The notes under the pieces are model-generated. The model made no database searches. It had not been told where the DNA came from and was given only the letters and a program-made list of their open reading frames with translations. The position numbers and the translations under genes are program-made. Positions 21,729-34,800 of a stretch of 64,000 nucleotides of DNA are shown here, piece after piece. The DNA lies in NCBI GenBank assembly GCA_021432635.1, contig MU270036.1, positions 460,182-524,181 of the forward strand, given 5' to 3'. The DNA comes from Thozetella sp. PMI_491 (Eukaryota > Ascomycota > Sordariomycetes > Chaetosphaeriales > Chaetosphaeriaceae). How positions within the stretch are numbered: the stretch's first letter is position 1; the number at the start of each line of letters is the position of its first letter.

Positions 21729-23929
21729 GCTGTCATGGACATCAAGCCATTCTTTCTTGAGCATTTGATACTGCAAAACTACAATGACATTGGTAGTTAA
21801 TTCACCTTTGTCAACACTATTCTGGGCAACGACGCCTCATTATTGCCATGTTGCTCAATTATGTTAGGTTTTTAATAAATTATATCTCACCTGACGGAAC
21901 CTTGAAACTACCTATGCTGTGTGCCTAGGCCTCGCCATGCCTCGGCCGTGAACGTTTCTCCTTACCTCTAATTATTAGACTCATTTTAGATGTTTCCAGG
22001 CTTACACACCCATGATTACTTCTGCTTGCCTCTTACCAGAGCTCGCACTCTCTCGAGACCTACGCCGGCGGCATATACGTGGGGGCGAGAGCCCGGAAGC
22101 CCGGCGGCTGTTGTGTTCTGTGGCATTGATGCAAAGATTATAGGATGCTATCGTTACACCAGTACGCGAAGTCTTCGCCTGAAAAGCGTTGGAATACCTC
22201 TCCGGTTACTACGTAACTTTTAACCCTTCAAAGGAAGGGTGAAGCAGTAATTGCGAAGTGTGACCTTTCACATGAAAGCCGAGGTCTAGGAGCTATGAGG
22301 AACATACCAGCCAAACGCCCTTTCTCGAGCGCTACCCTTGGCGGTAACAAAGGAGTGGAAGCACATACATATCCAAGAACACTTGAGGCTGCAGTACGTC
22401 AGAGACGGCGCTCAACGACCGTATCCGAAGGGACTTTGCGATTTGCATTTCACCGGCTGCATACCTAAGGTAGGCTTTTGTCGAGTTCTTAGCGGGGCTA
22501 ATCCCCAGACGTTCGCACTGCGCTAAGCTACTCGTGATCGGATGTTGCGAAGTGCAGGTACGAACCCGAAAGCGCGGGGAGTTAGGACTACGTGTCGTGG
22601 CAGCACGAACGTCGCACGCGCGGGCGTAAAGTTTACGAATGTGTTAATGCATGAGTCCGGGTCTACGATCTTGCGGATTACCTAAACCGCCCCAGCGGCG
22701 GTAAGACTAAAGACCGATTTGTTCGTCCCGGCCTCGGGTATCAATTTCAACACCTCTTTAGCGTTAGCCTTTCTGCGAGAAAATAAAGATCGCCTCAAGG
22801 GCACCAAGTATTTCCAGGCGCCGAGCTATGACAACGTCTTCCTTGTCGGTAATCCCGCGAATCTTGAAGTTTGGGCCGCTGGCCGAAAGGATCACAATTG
22901 AATCATCTCGCCGTTGCAATAGGAGAGTATCTCGCCAGATTGGAAGTGCCTGAGTTCATCTCGCTCATAAGATCGGCTTGACTGTGACTGTCGGCTTGGT
23001 CGGGCATCAGCCAGCTGCGTACATGGAATGCGTGCAGTTCTCTTAATTATTTGATATTATAGGGGACGCGAATCTTACCTTAGATTATGTTACCGCTAGA
23101 AACACGATTGGGCTCATTCGAAGACCAGGTATGTGCGTTTTTCTTGGCGAGGAGCTCTTGTAACACGTTCCTGTTTGCCTAATAATTGTGCGATTAGGTT
23201 GGGAACTGGACACCCAAACGCCAGTTGCACTTGGAAACATGAAAGAGACATCCGTTCTCAAGCAGCGTGCTGCTCGTGCCTGAATAAGCTCGATCGGGAC
23301 TATAATTAGGGTGGCCGAAGAAATCTGACTGAGCGCAACACTTGAGTCGTGTATGACGGACAAGACTAACTCCGGCAATCGTTTCTGACCTCGTCCGCCC
23401 ACTACACCCCAATGCATCATGCCTGTATTTCGCAACCGGTACCCTCGTGAATAATGCATTTGTAAGGCAATCTACCGTATAATTGACCCGGTACTGACTA
23501 GGGGGGAAGCATGTGGTCCGGGCCAGGCTCGGACCCAGGCCGCACTTCCGGGTTCCCAACCACTTTCATATCTACTTTGCCGCATCCAAAGGCAGAAAGG
23601 GTAGCATTGTTTGCAACCCCGGCCAGCGGCCCCTACGCAGGATCTATTACCGCAGGACTAGTACAATTCACGGTACTTCGTTTTGTGTATCCATAGCCCA
23701 GGCGGCCTTAAGCCGTCACTTATCCCCTCGGGGCTAACCCGATGTCCGACTCGAGACGAAGGATTACACTACAGAACGATGAGCTTACCCTGGGGTGAAT
23801 TTAGTCAAAGCACCCACTGGCTGCGACCCAAGTCACCTGGGAGAGTATGTCTACATCTTTGGTCGATTCAACGGTTCCGCTGGGCAATTTTCGATCGCTC
23901 TGCATGGAATCGAAGATTTTGAACCAAAA
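21729..23929. other. Hairpin-rich spacer with a coding-like tract
   Basis: No gene could be modelled. Between 22.2 and 22.7 kb there are five compact perfect hairpins. At 22.70-23.28 kb several short stretches read like protein (for example ASGINFNTSLALAFLRE), with plausible splice signals, but without a start, a domain or a family. About 23.3-23.9 kb is the promoter side of the ABCC gene. Confidence 0.45.
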
Positions 23930-26900
23930 ATGGAGTTCTCTGCGTGTATTGGTGACGACTCCCTTGGACCGGTAGTACAAGGCTGCCGGGACAACTTTGA
24001 CTTCACACTTCGCTTTGAATCTATCGTTCTTTCCATCGTGCCGAACTCAATCTTCGTTGCTATAGCCATCCTTCGGACTGCTTTTCTGTGCCGCCAGAAG
24101 AGGCTAGTGCTACGCGGCGCCTTATTGCTGGCTGCGAAGCTCGTAGGTTGCATGTCGTCGCTGTCTACCATGATGGATATCTAACACTAGTGCTGAGCTT
24201 AGACGGTGGCTTCAGCGTATCTATGTCTTCAAATCTCCCTAGTGGCATTAAGCGCCAAGCACCGGATACTGCAACCATTTATATCCTCCACGATTGTGTC
24301 GACCCTGTTCGCAGCTTGCATTGTACCTCTTTCTTTCTTGGAGCATTCGAGATCCGCGCGCCCTTCTGTGGCCTTGAGCATATGCTTGGGAATCAATCTC
24401 CTACTTGGAATCGCTCAGACACGGACGCTCTGGCTCATGACCACCGACAACCAGACGCACAATGCCATCTTTGCAAGACTCTTCACGGCTGCCGTGGTTG
24501 CGGAAGCTCTCCTGCTTCTGCTTGAAAACCAAGGCAAATCCCGTTGGATCCGCTGCGGAGATGGAGGGATGCCTTCACCCGAGGAAGTGTCTGGGATCTT
24601 CAGCCTAGGTACCTTCTTCTGGATGCGCCAGCTCTTCCTGGACGGATACAGAAAAGTTCTACGAGTGGAAGACTTGTTTCCGCTAGATAGGAGCCTATCA
24701 GTCGAAACAATCCAGCCGAAAATGGAGAGAATCCTGTCCCCCGGCCCAGGAGCTCACCAGTCCAGCTTAGTGCTTGGGCTGGCAAAGATTTTGTCGGGTT
24801 CTCTTATGATTCCCGTAATCCCCCGACTGTGTCTCGTTGGCTTTCGCTTCTCACAGCCAATGTTCATCGAAGCCCTCTTAGGCTACCTACAGCAGCCGGA
24901 GGCGCCCAGTAACAAGGGATACGGTTTGATTGGAGCAGCGGTTCTAATTTACAGCGGTATTGCAGTCTCAAACGCTCTGTATTGGTACTTCCACGAGCGC
25001 ATGCTCTGCAAGAATCGGGCAGTTCTTGTCACAGCAGTTTATGAAGCGGTCACGCGAGCACCCGCGTCAGCTAGCAATTCCGACGCCCTGACACTGATGA
25101 GCACCGACATCGAACAGATCGCAATGGGTTTCCTCAACTTGCATGAATTTTGGGCAAATAGTATCGAAATCGGACTGGCAGTCTGGATGCTCGAGCGCCA
25201 CCTCGGACTAGCCTCGTTGGCCCCTATTGCCACGGTCCTGGTGTGTGTAATCTGCTCGCTCGCAGTCCTGCGATTGGCCGGGTCGGCGCAAGAAACATGG
25301 ATGGCCAAGACGCAGGAGAGGGTTGGTTTCACCGCCAGTGTCATATCGGGCATGAAGCAGTTCAAGATCTCGGCCCTGACCCGCCCAGTCGAACATATGA
25401 TCCAGAAAATGAGAGTTAGCGAGCTGGAAGCCGCCTCCAGCATGCGGCTTATCATCATCGTGGTGGCTACATTGGGCTATGCTCCCATGGCCATCTCGCC
25501 GGTCATAACTTTCGCCCTCACATCCCGAACGCTTGAGGTTTCGACCGTTTACACATCAATGTCATATCTTGTTTTACTCGGGGATCCTTTGGGCAATCTT
25601 TTCGAGGCGGTGCCAAGTCTGCTAGCCGGTCTTGCCTGCTTGCGGCGGATCCAGACCTTCTTACTCCAGGAAGCCAGAACCGACCTTCGAACTCCCAGAG
25701 CGGATGTGGATGGAGAGGAAGCGGTCGTTAGTATTCGTGACGGATCTTTCGGGTGGGAGAATGGAAAATACATTCTAGCGAATATCAGTGTGGACTTTCT
25801 GCCTTGTCGCCTCGCCATGGTCGTCGGTCCTGTGGCATCGGGGAAATCTACACTATGCAAGGCTATCTTGGGGGAAGTCCCGGTCTCATCAGGCAAAGTT
25901 ATCACCAGTTCGACGTGGATGTCAAAGAGAATTGGATACTGCGACCAAACACCGTATCTGGCGAACCAGTCAATCCGGGACAATATCATTGGGTTCTCCC
26001 CGTTCGACCCGGCGAGGTACGAAGAGGTAGTTTTTGCAACCCTGCTGCAGTCAGACTTCGACCAGCTATCGAGAGGTGACGATACACTAGTCGGAAGTAG
26101 CGGAATAGCGGTTAGCGGTGGGCAGAGACAACGCATCTCCATCGCCAGAGCCTTGTATTTGGACACTAACTTTCTTGTCTTCGACGATGTCCTAAGCGGT
26201 CTAGACGAGCACACCGCAGAACAGGTTTTCCATCGCGTCTTTGGCCCAGACGGACTTTTGAGGAGGCGGAAATCAACCGCTATACTATGTACTCATGCCA
26301 TTCGCTGGCTGCCCGCCGCCGACCAGATCATCGTTATTAACAGCAGCGGGGGTATCACAGAGCAACGGGGCCACCAAGACCTGGGGACAATCGAGAAAAA
26401 TGTCCGTGGCCTGGGCATCGATCCCCACGAGCGGCCCAACGTCGATATAGAAAAGGTCTTAGAGTCCACGACGACGGCTCTTGCAACACAGCCGAGCCAG
26501 AGCCATCGAGATGATCAAGTTAAAACCAAGGCCAGCCGCGGCGTCTACCGCCGTTACATATCCACGCTCGGGAAACGAAACATTTTCGCATTCCTGATTT
26601 TTGGGGCCGGTTGGGGCTTTTTCTACAACTGGGGCAATATCTGGTTGAAGTTCTGGTCCGAGGACTCTTCATCCAACCCTTCGCGGACCAAGTCTTTCTA
26701 CGTCGGCATGTACGGCCTGTTTCAGATGCTGTATCTCGCTTCACTGTTCTTCGCGGCCTTCATCTGTTTTAGACACATGATTCAGACCTCGGGCGCGAGA
26801 CTCCACCACACAGCTTTGCATACCTTGGTCACTGCACAGCTGGGGCTGTTCGCCTCAACCGATCATGGAGTTATTACAAATCTCTTCTCCCAAGACCTGA

Positions 26901-28506
26901 CCCTGATTGACGGCGAGCTTCCAATGGCCGTCGTCAATCTGTCATGGGACATCTTCAATGCCCTAGGCATGGCGGCTGTGATTGCCACATCGTCTCCTTA
27001 TCTCGCCTTGGCCTACCCTGTCATCGCCGCGGTGCTCTACGTCGTCCAGAAATTTTACCTCCGAACATCGCGCCAGCTGCGAATACTGGACTTGGAAGCA
27101 AAGAGTCCTTTATAGTAAGCTGAACAGTGTTACTCGGCATGGCCGCGCATATCGCTAACCCGGGTACTAGCACACAGTTTCTCGATACACTCAAGGGCGT
27201 GGTGACGCTTCGCGCTTTTGGCTGGGTCCAGGACAACATCGGCCTCAATGGTGACTTGCTCGACACATCACAGCGACCTGCCTACCTCCTAGCAATGGCG
27301 CAGAGATGCCTCGGGTTCACAGTCCAGACTCTGACAGCGGTGTTGGCCGTGATTGTGGTGTCGTTGGCGACGCAGTTGCGCTCGAACTCTGCTTTTACCG
27401 GGGCCAGCTTGGTCACTCTCATGTCTTTCGGCGACATATTGGCCTTTATTGTCAGATGGTACACACAAGTCGAGACGTGCATCGGCGCAGTAAGTAGGCT
27501 GAAGATATTTTCAGAAAGTACACCAGTAGAAGGGATCGAGGAAAGCGCGGAGCTGGATGGGCATTGGCCCTCTCGTGGAGAAATCGAAATGCAAGGGGTT
27601 TCGGCCACATACAGGTGCAGTTGACCTCCTTCTATCTATTGAATATTAAATCTAACCACGGATTAGTGATAACGAAGCATCAAGTACTAGCTCGACTTCC
27701 ACGCCGCTAGCGATGGTGCTAAATAATATCACCTTCAAGATTCTGCCGGGACAAAAAGTGGCCATATGTGGCCGAACTGGGAGGTAATTTCTATATGCTT
27801 GCGGCCCACAGCTTCATCTTGATCTTTAGTGCTAACGAAACATAGCGGGAAGTCTTCCCTGCTGCTGCTCCTCCTCCGCCTGCTGGACCCAGTAGCTGAG
27901 CATGCCCTACATATCATCGTTGACGGTGTGCCTATCGCCCGAGTTCCGCCGGCGACCCTTCGACAACGCATAATCGCGATTCCCCAGGATCCAATATTCT
28001 TCCCAAGCGGAACATCATTCGCCTTCAACCTAGATCCGCTCCAGGTCTCTACTGAGAGCGAGTGTCGAGAGGTTCTCGGCATGGTTGGTCTGCTAGACCA
28101 CGTCGATCAACATGGCGGCGTCGCAGCGGGAATGTCAGCAGAGGCGCTCTCGCAAGGTCAAAAACAGCTTTTCAATGTCGCCCGCGCGATTTTGAGACGA
28201 CGCAGCGATACGAAGAGCGGCGACGAAAAGAGTAGCAGGTACGGCGGTGGAGGCGTCTTGCTTCTTGACGAGATCAGTGCAAGCTTGGACAAGAGCACCG
28301 AGGAGACCATTCATCGTGTCATCGATGGGGAGTTCAAGGGGTATACGGTGCTGATGATAACCCATCGGCTGGAGCCCATCTTGAACTTCGATGCCGTTTT
28401 TGTGATGGACAAGGGGTGTCTGGTGGAGCGGGGTGCACCCCGAGAGCTGCTCCAAACCGAGGGAAGTCGGTTTCGAGACTTGTGGGCGGCTGCGGGTGGG
28501 AAGTAA
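23930..28506 (+). CDS. ABC transporter, subfamily C (MRP type)
   Basis: Full-length exporter of 1448 aa. The exons are 23930-24142, 24203-27114, 27171-27614, 27667-27783 and 27846-28506, all GT-AG and in phase. The N-terminus DDSLGPVVQGCRDNFDF followed by membrane helices is the extra TMD0 of fungal ABCC proteins. NBD1 has GPVASGKST (about 613), SGGQRQRISIARAL and FLVFDDVLSGLD. NBD2 has CGRTGSGKSSL (about 1224, split by the last intron), LSQGQKQLFNVARAIL and LLLDEISASLD. NBD1 and NBD2 are both complete. A glycine-rich insert (about 1355-1365) precedes the second Walker B. It is convergent with the NRPS gene, with 314 nt between the two stops. Export of the NRPS product, or self-protection, is inferred from this pairing. 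Confidence 0.94.
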
Positions 28507-28820
28507 CGCGAAGGGGAGCCTCTAGCTGTCCCAACAGGGTGAATTATAGAGAAAGAAGAGAAGTGCTTATCAATCAGATCACTGTGCGGAAAAGAATTAA
28601 AAATTTAAAGCAAGAAATTTCCCGCAATTTCAGCCTACAAGAAAGGGCTAGTCTATCGTTTGATTATGTCCTGATGCATAGCTGCTTCTAATATATTGGG
28701 GATTTTGAGCTAGGGGGTTGGAGGCCGTAGCTAGGTAGTCGATACAGACAAGGATTCATAATATTGAGACAACCTGCCGCTTAAGCTATGTTCCGAGGGA
28801 CTGACTAGAACGCGACCCAA
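28507..28820. other. Convergent 3' intergenic region
   Basis: 314 nt between the stop codons of the ABCC gene and the NRPS gene. AT-rich, serving both 3' ends. No other feature seen. Confidence 0.6.
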
Positions 28821-31800
28821 TCATAGCTGACTCAAGATATCTCCGACGAGCAACTCTGAGTTAGAGGGAGAATCGACAAGGTGAGAGAAAACGGTAGTCA
28901 TGTCCTCAAGCAGTGTGTCCACTCGTTCCTGGCTGATCAACCTTAGGTCGTAGAATATCTTCCATTCTATTTGGCCGTCCGGGCGGACATAGACATCGAT
29001 GAGGAAAGGATCATCACTGACGCCGTTCGCTGCCTCCAGATCCAGGCCCAAACCCTTACCCAAGGCCTCCATAGGGTGAGGATTGACATTCATATTGACC
29101 GAGCAGCGCAGCGCAGGCTCTAGCTCGCTGATTCTGTTCATTTCAAGCCATCCAACATGTTCAAAGGGTACCATGGCTCGCTGAAAGGCTTGTGCATTTT
29201 GAAGAAGGTCCCGGACCTTCTCTCCCGAATCGACGTGTACTCGGATGGGAAGATATAGTGTAGTTGGTCCAATAAGGTCTTGTATGCCATCTACCGGGAG
29301 GTTGCGGCCGGTCCGGTCGGAACACAGTATGACGTCGGGACATTTAAGCTGGTGCGAGATGGCAAGGCATCCAGCCACTTCTATCATGGTAGAGAGCGTG
29401 ACGTCCCACGGATGGATCTTTGGTGCCTCTGTAATTTTGCATTTCTCCATCATATCGAGAACTGGGTAGGAGCCGCGAGGAGCATTTAGTAGAGGTTTGG
29501 TGGTCGCATTGCCGAGATGAACGGCCCAGAAGTTGGTAGCAGTAGCTCGATCGGCCGTGATCATGTGCTTGATAAACTGGCTCATCTTGGGTGGCTTCGA
29601 AGTTGGATAGCCTTGGACGTACGCTGCCTCGATTTCTTTGAACAGCAAGTTCATGGCGAAACCATCGTGGATGCAGTGAAATGCAGTCATAACGAAATGA
29701 GAACCCGCCATGTCAGTGGGAGAAATGATGGCCAGGCGAAGCAGTTCTGTCCCGTAGCCCATGTGATTCGCTTCATCCATTCGCAAATATTCGTCCAGCG
29801 AGCTGCTTTCAATCCACTCCGACTGCAGACCAGGTTTGACGACCACCTGAAATATGCCATCTGGTGTGTTGATGACTCGGGTACGCAACGGCGCGTGTCG
29901 ACGAACAGCCGTGTCCCAAACTTCCTTAAATTTTTGAAGGTCTATAGATGCCGGTAACGAGAAGACTAGCTGCAACTGCCAGTCCACCGGATCGGTCGGC
30001 GCTTTCTGGTCCTTCGTGCCGTATCCGACAAGATAGTGCTGCTGCATGGTTGAACATGGGTAGATATCTTCCACTGCGTCCAGGTGGATCCTGCACTGTC
30101 GAGATGCTTCTTCGATCATATTGCGGGTTTCTAAAGTCTCAAGAAGTGAGAAAGGCTCCACGTCAACGGCTGTTTCGTATCGACCCGCTCTCAGGGCAAG
30201 CGAGCGTAAGGTGGGAGCCTCAAAGATGTCATTGACAGTAATCCGTATGCCCTCCTTTCGTGCCATGGACACGGCACGAATACAGGATATACTATCGCCA
30301 CCTAGCTGGAAGAAACTATCGGTAGCCGATATGTGGGAAGTCCGAAGAACCACCATCCAGACGGCATGGAGGAGTTTCTCCATTTCTGTCAAAGGGGGTT
30401 CAGATCTCGCCCTGTCAACGTTATCAAGTCGCATATCGGCTAATTCATTCCATGACAGCTTCGACGCTGCGTCCTGGAGCCTCTTCCTATCGACCTTCGA
30501 GCTACTCGAGAGCGGCAGGCTGCGGATCGGTACGTATACTGAAGGGACCATGTACGAGGGAAGCGCAGCACGAAGCTTGACTTTGATTCCAGCAATCAGA
30601 GTACGGAGGTTTGAAGTTGCGATCGACGACCTAACAATCAGCGATGCATCGTTGTCGCCCTGCTCGCCCTGCTCTACAGTCAGGTAGGAGGCGAGCATCT
30701 TCTCACCCACTTGTGGATGCAACAATGTTACTGCAACCTCCACGGTCGAGGGTAGACATTCTCGTAGCCGAGCCTCAACCTCTGCAACCTCGATGCGCTG
30801 GCCTCGAAGCTTCACTTGGCCATCATTCCGACCATGAAACAAGAGCGACCCCTCGGAGTCGTATGACACCAAGTCGCCGGTCCGGTAGAATCGCCGTCCG
30901 AGCCTCAAACCGTATGACATAGACCAATCCGGGTCGACAATAAAGGCCTTCTTCGTCTGGATGTCGTCGCCAATATAACAACGTGCCAGCACAGGCCCCT
31001 CCAGCAGGAGCTCACCAACTCCACCGATGGGGGTTAGTTGATTCGGGTCTTCGGGATTCGCGATCCATGCCAGCCCAGAAAACCCTTTCCCGATATTGTT
31101 CACTCGGCAGTGTCTGTTTAAAACTTTTGTTCCGACGCAGTACAAGGTGCACTCGGCCGGCCCGTACAGCTGTAAAAAATTGACACGGTCGACCCAGGTG
31201 TCGAACACTTCCTGCAACATGAGCTCGCCCCCAACGAGGAGGGTTTTTAAGCACGGCAAATCATCAGGTCGCAAATGGCTCGCTATTTGCGGAGTGCATA
31301 GTAAATGATTTGCCTGCAGTGCCACAATGGCTCCGCTGAGATTGTTCATCCTGTCGTGCTCTGAGGGGATGCACACACAGCCGCCAAATATTAGCGGAGA
31401 GAATATGTCACCGAGACTCACGTCGAACGTATGTGCTGCGAACTGGAAGGCGCGCGTCTTTTCGTCGATTCCGAGAAGGGGCCCGTGATTCATGGCGCTG
31501 GAGCAGAACGCCTCATGCTCCAGCACAATCCCTTTCGGCGTGCCGGTGCTGCCTGAAGTGAAGACTAGGAAGGCTGCGTTGGAAGGCGTTGCCCTGTCAA
31601 TTAAACTAGCCTGACTGTTCAACGCATGGATCATTTGAGGTCCGATGGCGATAGTTGGCCGGCCAAACTCGCTGACTCGACCAGCATGCAGCACTGAAGT
31701 GAGCACGACTTTAGCGCACTGGTGGCCAAGACGCTCAAGGATAGCCTTGCACCGGGCCGTTGGGTGAGAAGGCTCCATGGGCACGCAAGCCCCCCCTGCC

Positions 31801-34800
31801 TTGAGCACCGCTAGCATCGCCACTACCACCCATAGAGATTTCTCAAAGCAAACGGGAACAAGCGTCTCCGGACCAACATGGTAGGTGTTTTGTAGCTCAA
31901 TGGCCAGTAACGACGAGTATTGGTCAAGCTTCTGATAGCTGAGTTCCCCATCCCAGGCACAGACGGCCGCAGCACTCTTCCTCTGCCTGGCGCGTTGCTC
32001 GATGAGGTGGTGTACACACGAGCGGGTGGGGTTCGGTGTGATGCCACCGTTGTTCCACCGCAAAATCTGCGTCATGTCTGAGTCGCTGATTTGCTGGAGT
32101 TCCGACACTTTTGTATCTGGACCAGCAAGTGAGATTCTGCGAAGAATCGCCTCGAGCTGGTCGATGATGCGTCGTATGCGTGCCTCACTGAGCACGCGTT
32201 CGTCAAAAGTCACCCGGATGGTAATTCTTTCCTGGTGCAGCTCACATTCTATGTTGAGAGCCTGGCTGAACGAGGTAACCAGTGAAGGTTTCGCAGTTAA
32301 CGGCCCCATCTCGACTCGGGGGTCGATGGCAGACTGGACGACAAGGAGACTCTGAAAGTCACATGCTGCATTGATATCAGACCCCAGCCGTCGTATTTTC
32401 TCGAGACCAAAATGTTGAAATGGAATCATCTCGAGATATTGTCCTTGAATCCTTTTTAGAAGCTCAGAAACCGTCTGATTAGGATCTAGGCGGAGCCTGA
32501 GCGGCAAAGTGTTAAGTGTCGGGCCCAAAATTGTATCGATGCCCGGAAGTTGGGCAGTACGGCCGTTCAGTGTTATGCCAACTACGACATCCGAGGAGTT
32601 GGTGAGAGCCCCGACGAGCGCTACCCATGCAGTTTGGATGATCGTAGCTACTGTCACACCCTCTCGGGTCACTGTAGGGATGTCTTTCTGTATAATCGAC
32701 TTCGCATGTGATTTATGGCCCGTCTCTGGAAGCGTTGGAAAAGATTGAGCTGGAGCTTCGGCAAGTTGAGTTTTCCAGAACTCCCGCGCGGCATCTTCGT
32801 CCTGCTCTCTGATGTATTTGATGTAGGCCTTGAAAGGAGGATCCGACCTAGTCCAGGGCGTACCGAGATATTCTTGTTCGACCGCCGCTACGATACCAGC
32901 AGTACACCACGCATCCACCAGTGAATGGTGGACAGTCCAGACCAGATGATTTTGCGCTGTGTTCCCGGACGGTAGAATGTAGAATGACGACATTTCTTGG
33001 CCGATCTCCACGCCCCTTTCTGCCTCGGCCACAAGAAAATCATCCAGACTCTGGTCCAAGGTTCGCCATTGTATTTGCCCGTCAACAACGACTTGTATCA
33101 AAGTCGTATTGCCTTGAATAAATCTCGTGCGAAGTATAGGGGATCGTGCCACCACAGCCCCCCAAGCGTTCTTGAGCTTCACGAGATCTACATCGCTGGA
33201 TAGCGGATACACAAACCGAAGAATGTACGCCCCTGGTTCCTTCATTGACAGCGCGTAGAGGGCTGACTGCATGGATGAACAAGGATACATATCCTCGATC
33301 TGGCGAGGATCGATTCCGCATTGCTCAGCCGCTTGCTGACGGACAACTGCGGCATCTTGATTATCCAGCAAGGCGTATGGAGGAATTGGTGCATATTCCT
33401 GCTGAGATATAGTAACAAGTGTTGCGGCCTGCGCCATGTCGCATAGGGCGGGGTGCTTGAATACCATGTCGAAGGTTAGGTCTAATCCCTTGACTCGAGC
33501 AGCGGAGACGAGCTTAATGGCGAGAACGGAGTCACCGCCCGAGGAGAAGAAGTTGTCCTCACGCTCAATCGTCCCGGATGGGATACAGAAGATATCGGCC
33601 CACAAACTCCATAGCACTTTCTCAGACTCTGTCAGCTCTGCCGGAGTCGAGCTGGACCGAGAATCAGGTGGTGTGAGAGGCACTGGTGGTGTCGCAAAAA
33701 TGGATAGCTGCTTTGCGGAGAAGGCTGACGCTGCCGCCCGTAGACGGCTCCGATCCATCTTCTTGCTCAATGTAAAGGGGGCCGTCCTGAGCGGGATATA
33801 GATGGAAGGAACCGCGTAGCTTGGTAACACCAGTTTCAACGCTTCAACTGCTTTCGACACCACGGCGGCGAACGCCTCTCGCTCGCGCGTCACCGTCACC
33901 AAAGCCGGGCCATCCTCAGGTTCCCATTCCAAGAAGCCGAAATGCTGAGTATCTGGGAACCAGATAAAGGCCACAAGATGCCGGGTCATTAAGCTAGGAA
34001 ACGTGACTGCCTCGACGACGACTTGCTGGACTTCGACGCCATCTATTGCCGCGAGACCTCGGCTTAGTTGCGTCTCAATCTCTTCAAGCTCAATGCGGTA
34101 CCCGCGAACCTTTACTTGTTTGTCGATTCTGCCCATGTAACAGACCCTCCCATCGTCGAGATAGCGGACTAGGTCCCCGGTGCGGTAGAGCCGAGAGGTA
34201 GCGCCGGACTCGGTGAAAGCTTGCATCCAAGCTGGGGCATGAATGAAGCATCTCTCTGTCTTTTCGAGATCATTTAGATAGCCTCGTCCTACCAGAGGTC
34301 CCTCTACTAGGAGCTCTCCAGCCTCGCCTACCTCAGCAAGCTTGTCGCAGTTCCCCTCCATCACAATCCAGCCTCGGGCTCCGACGGGACGCCCAATCAT
34401 GCTTGAGACTGCCTCATAATCGCGGAGGTCTGCGATATAGCACAAAACGGTACACTCAGTCGGTCCATAAGCTAACATAACCCGGACCCTCCTTGACCAC
34501 TCTTGAACCAGGGAGGCCGGGGCTGCCTCGCCCCCTAGCGTCAAGGTAGTCAAGGTGGGAACGTCTCGGACATCGAGGCTGCCCCATAGAGAGGGCGTGA
34601 CCAGCACGTGTGTGACTCGCATGCGCTGCATAGCTTGGACTAGGGCGTCGTTTCGTTCGGACTCTCCCGGGATGCAGACGCATCCACCGTGTACAAGAGT
34701 TGCAAAAATATCGGACACGCAAGCATCAAACGCGTACGAAGAGAACTGCAATACGCGCGCTTCGCGGCTATAACCTAAGCCCGCGCCGCAGTAGACGGCC

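Noticed and set aside
21990-22223. 77-codon frame at the left of the hairpin-rich region
   Set aside because: No domain, not extendable by splicing, composition unremarkable.
22200-23760. Ribosomal RNA gene
   Set aside because: The hairpin-rich look suggested rRNA, but none of the universal rRNA core sequences that I know is present.
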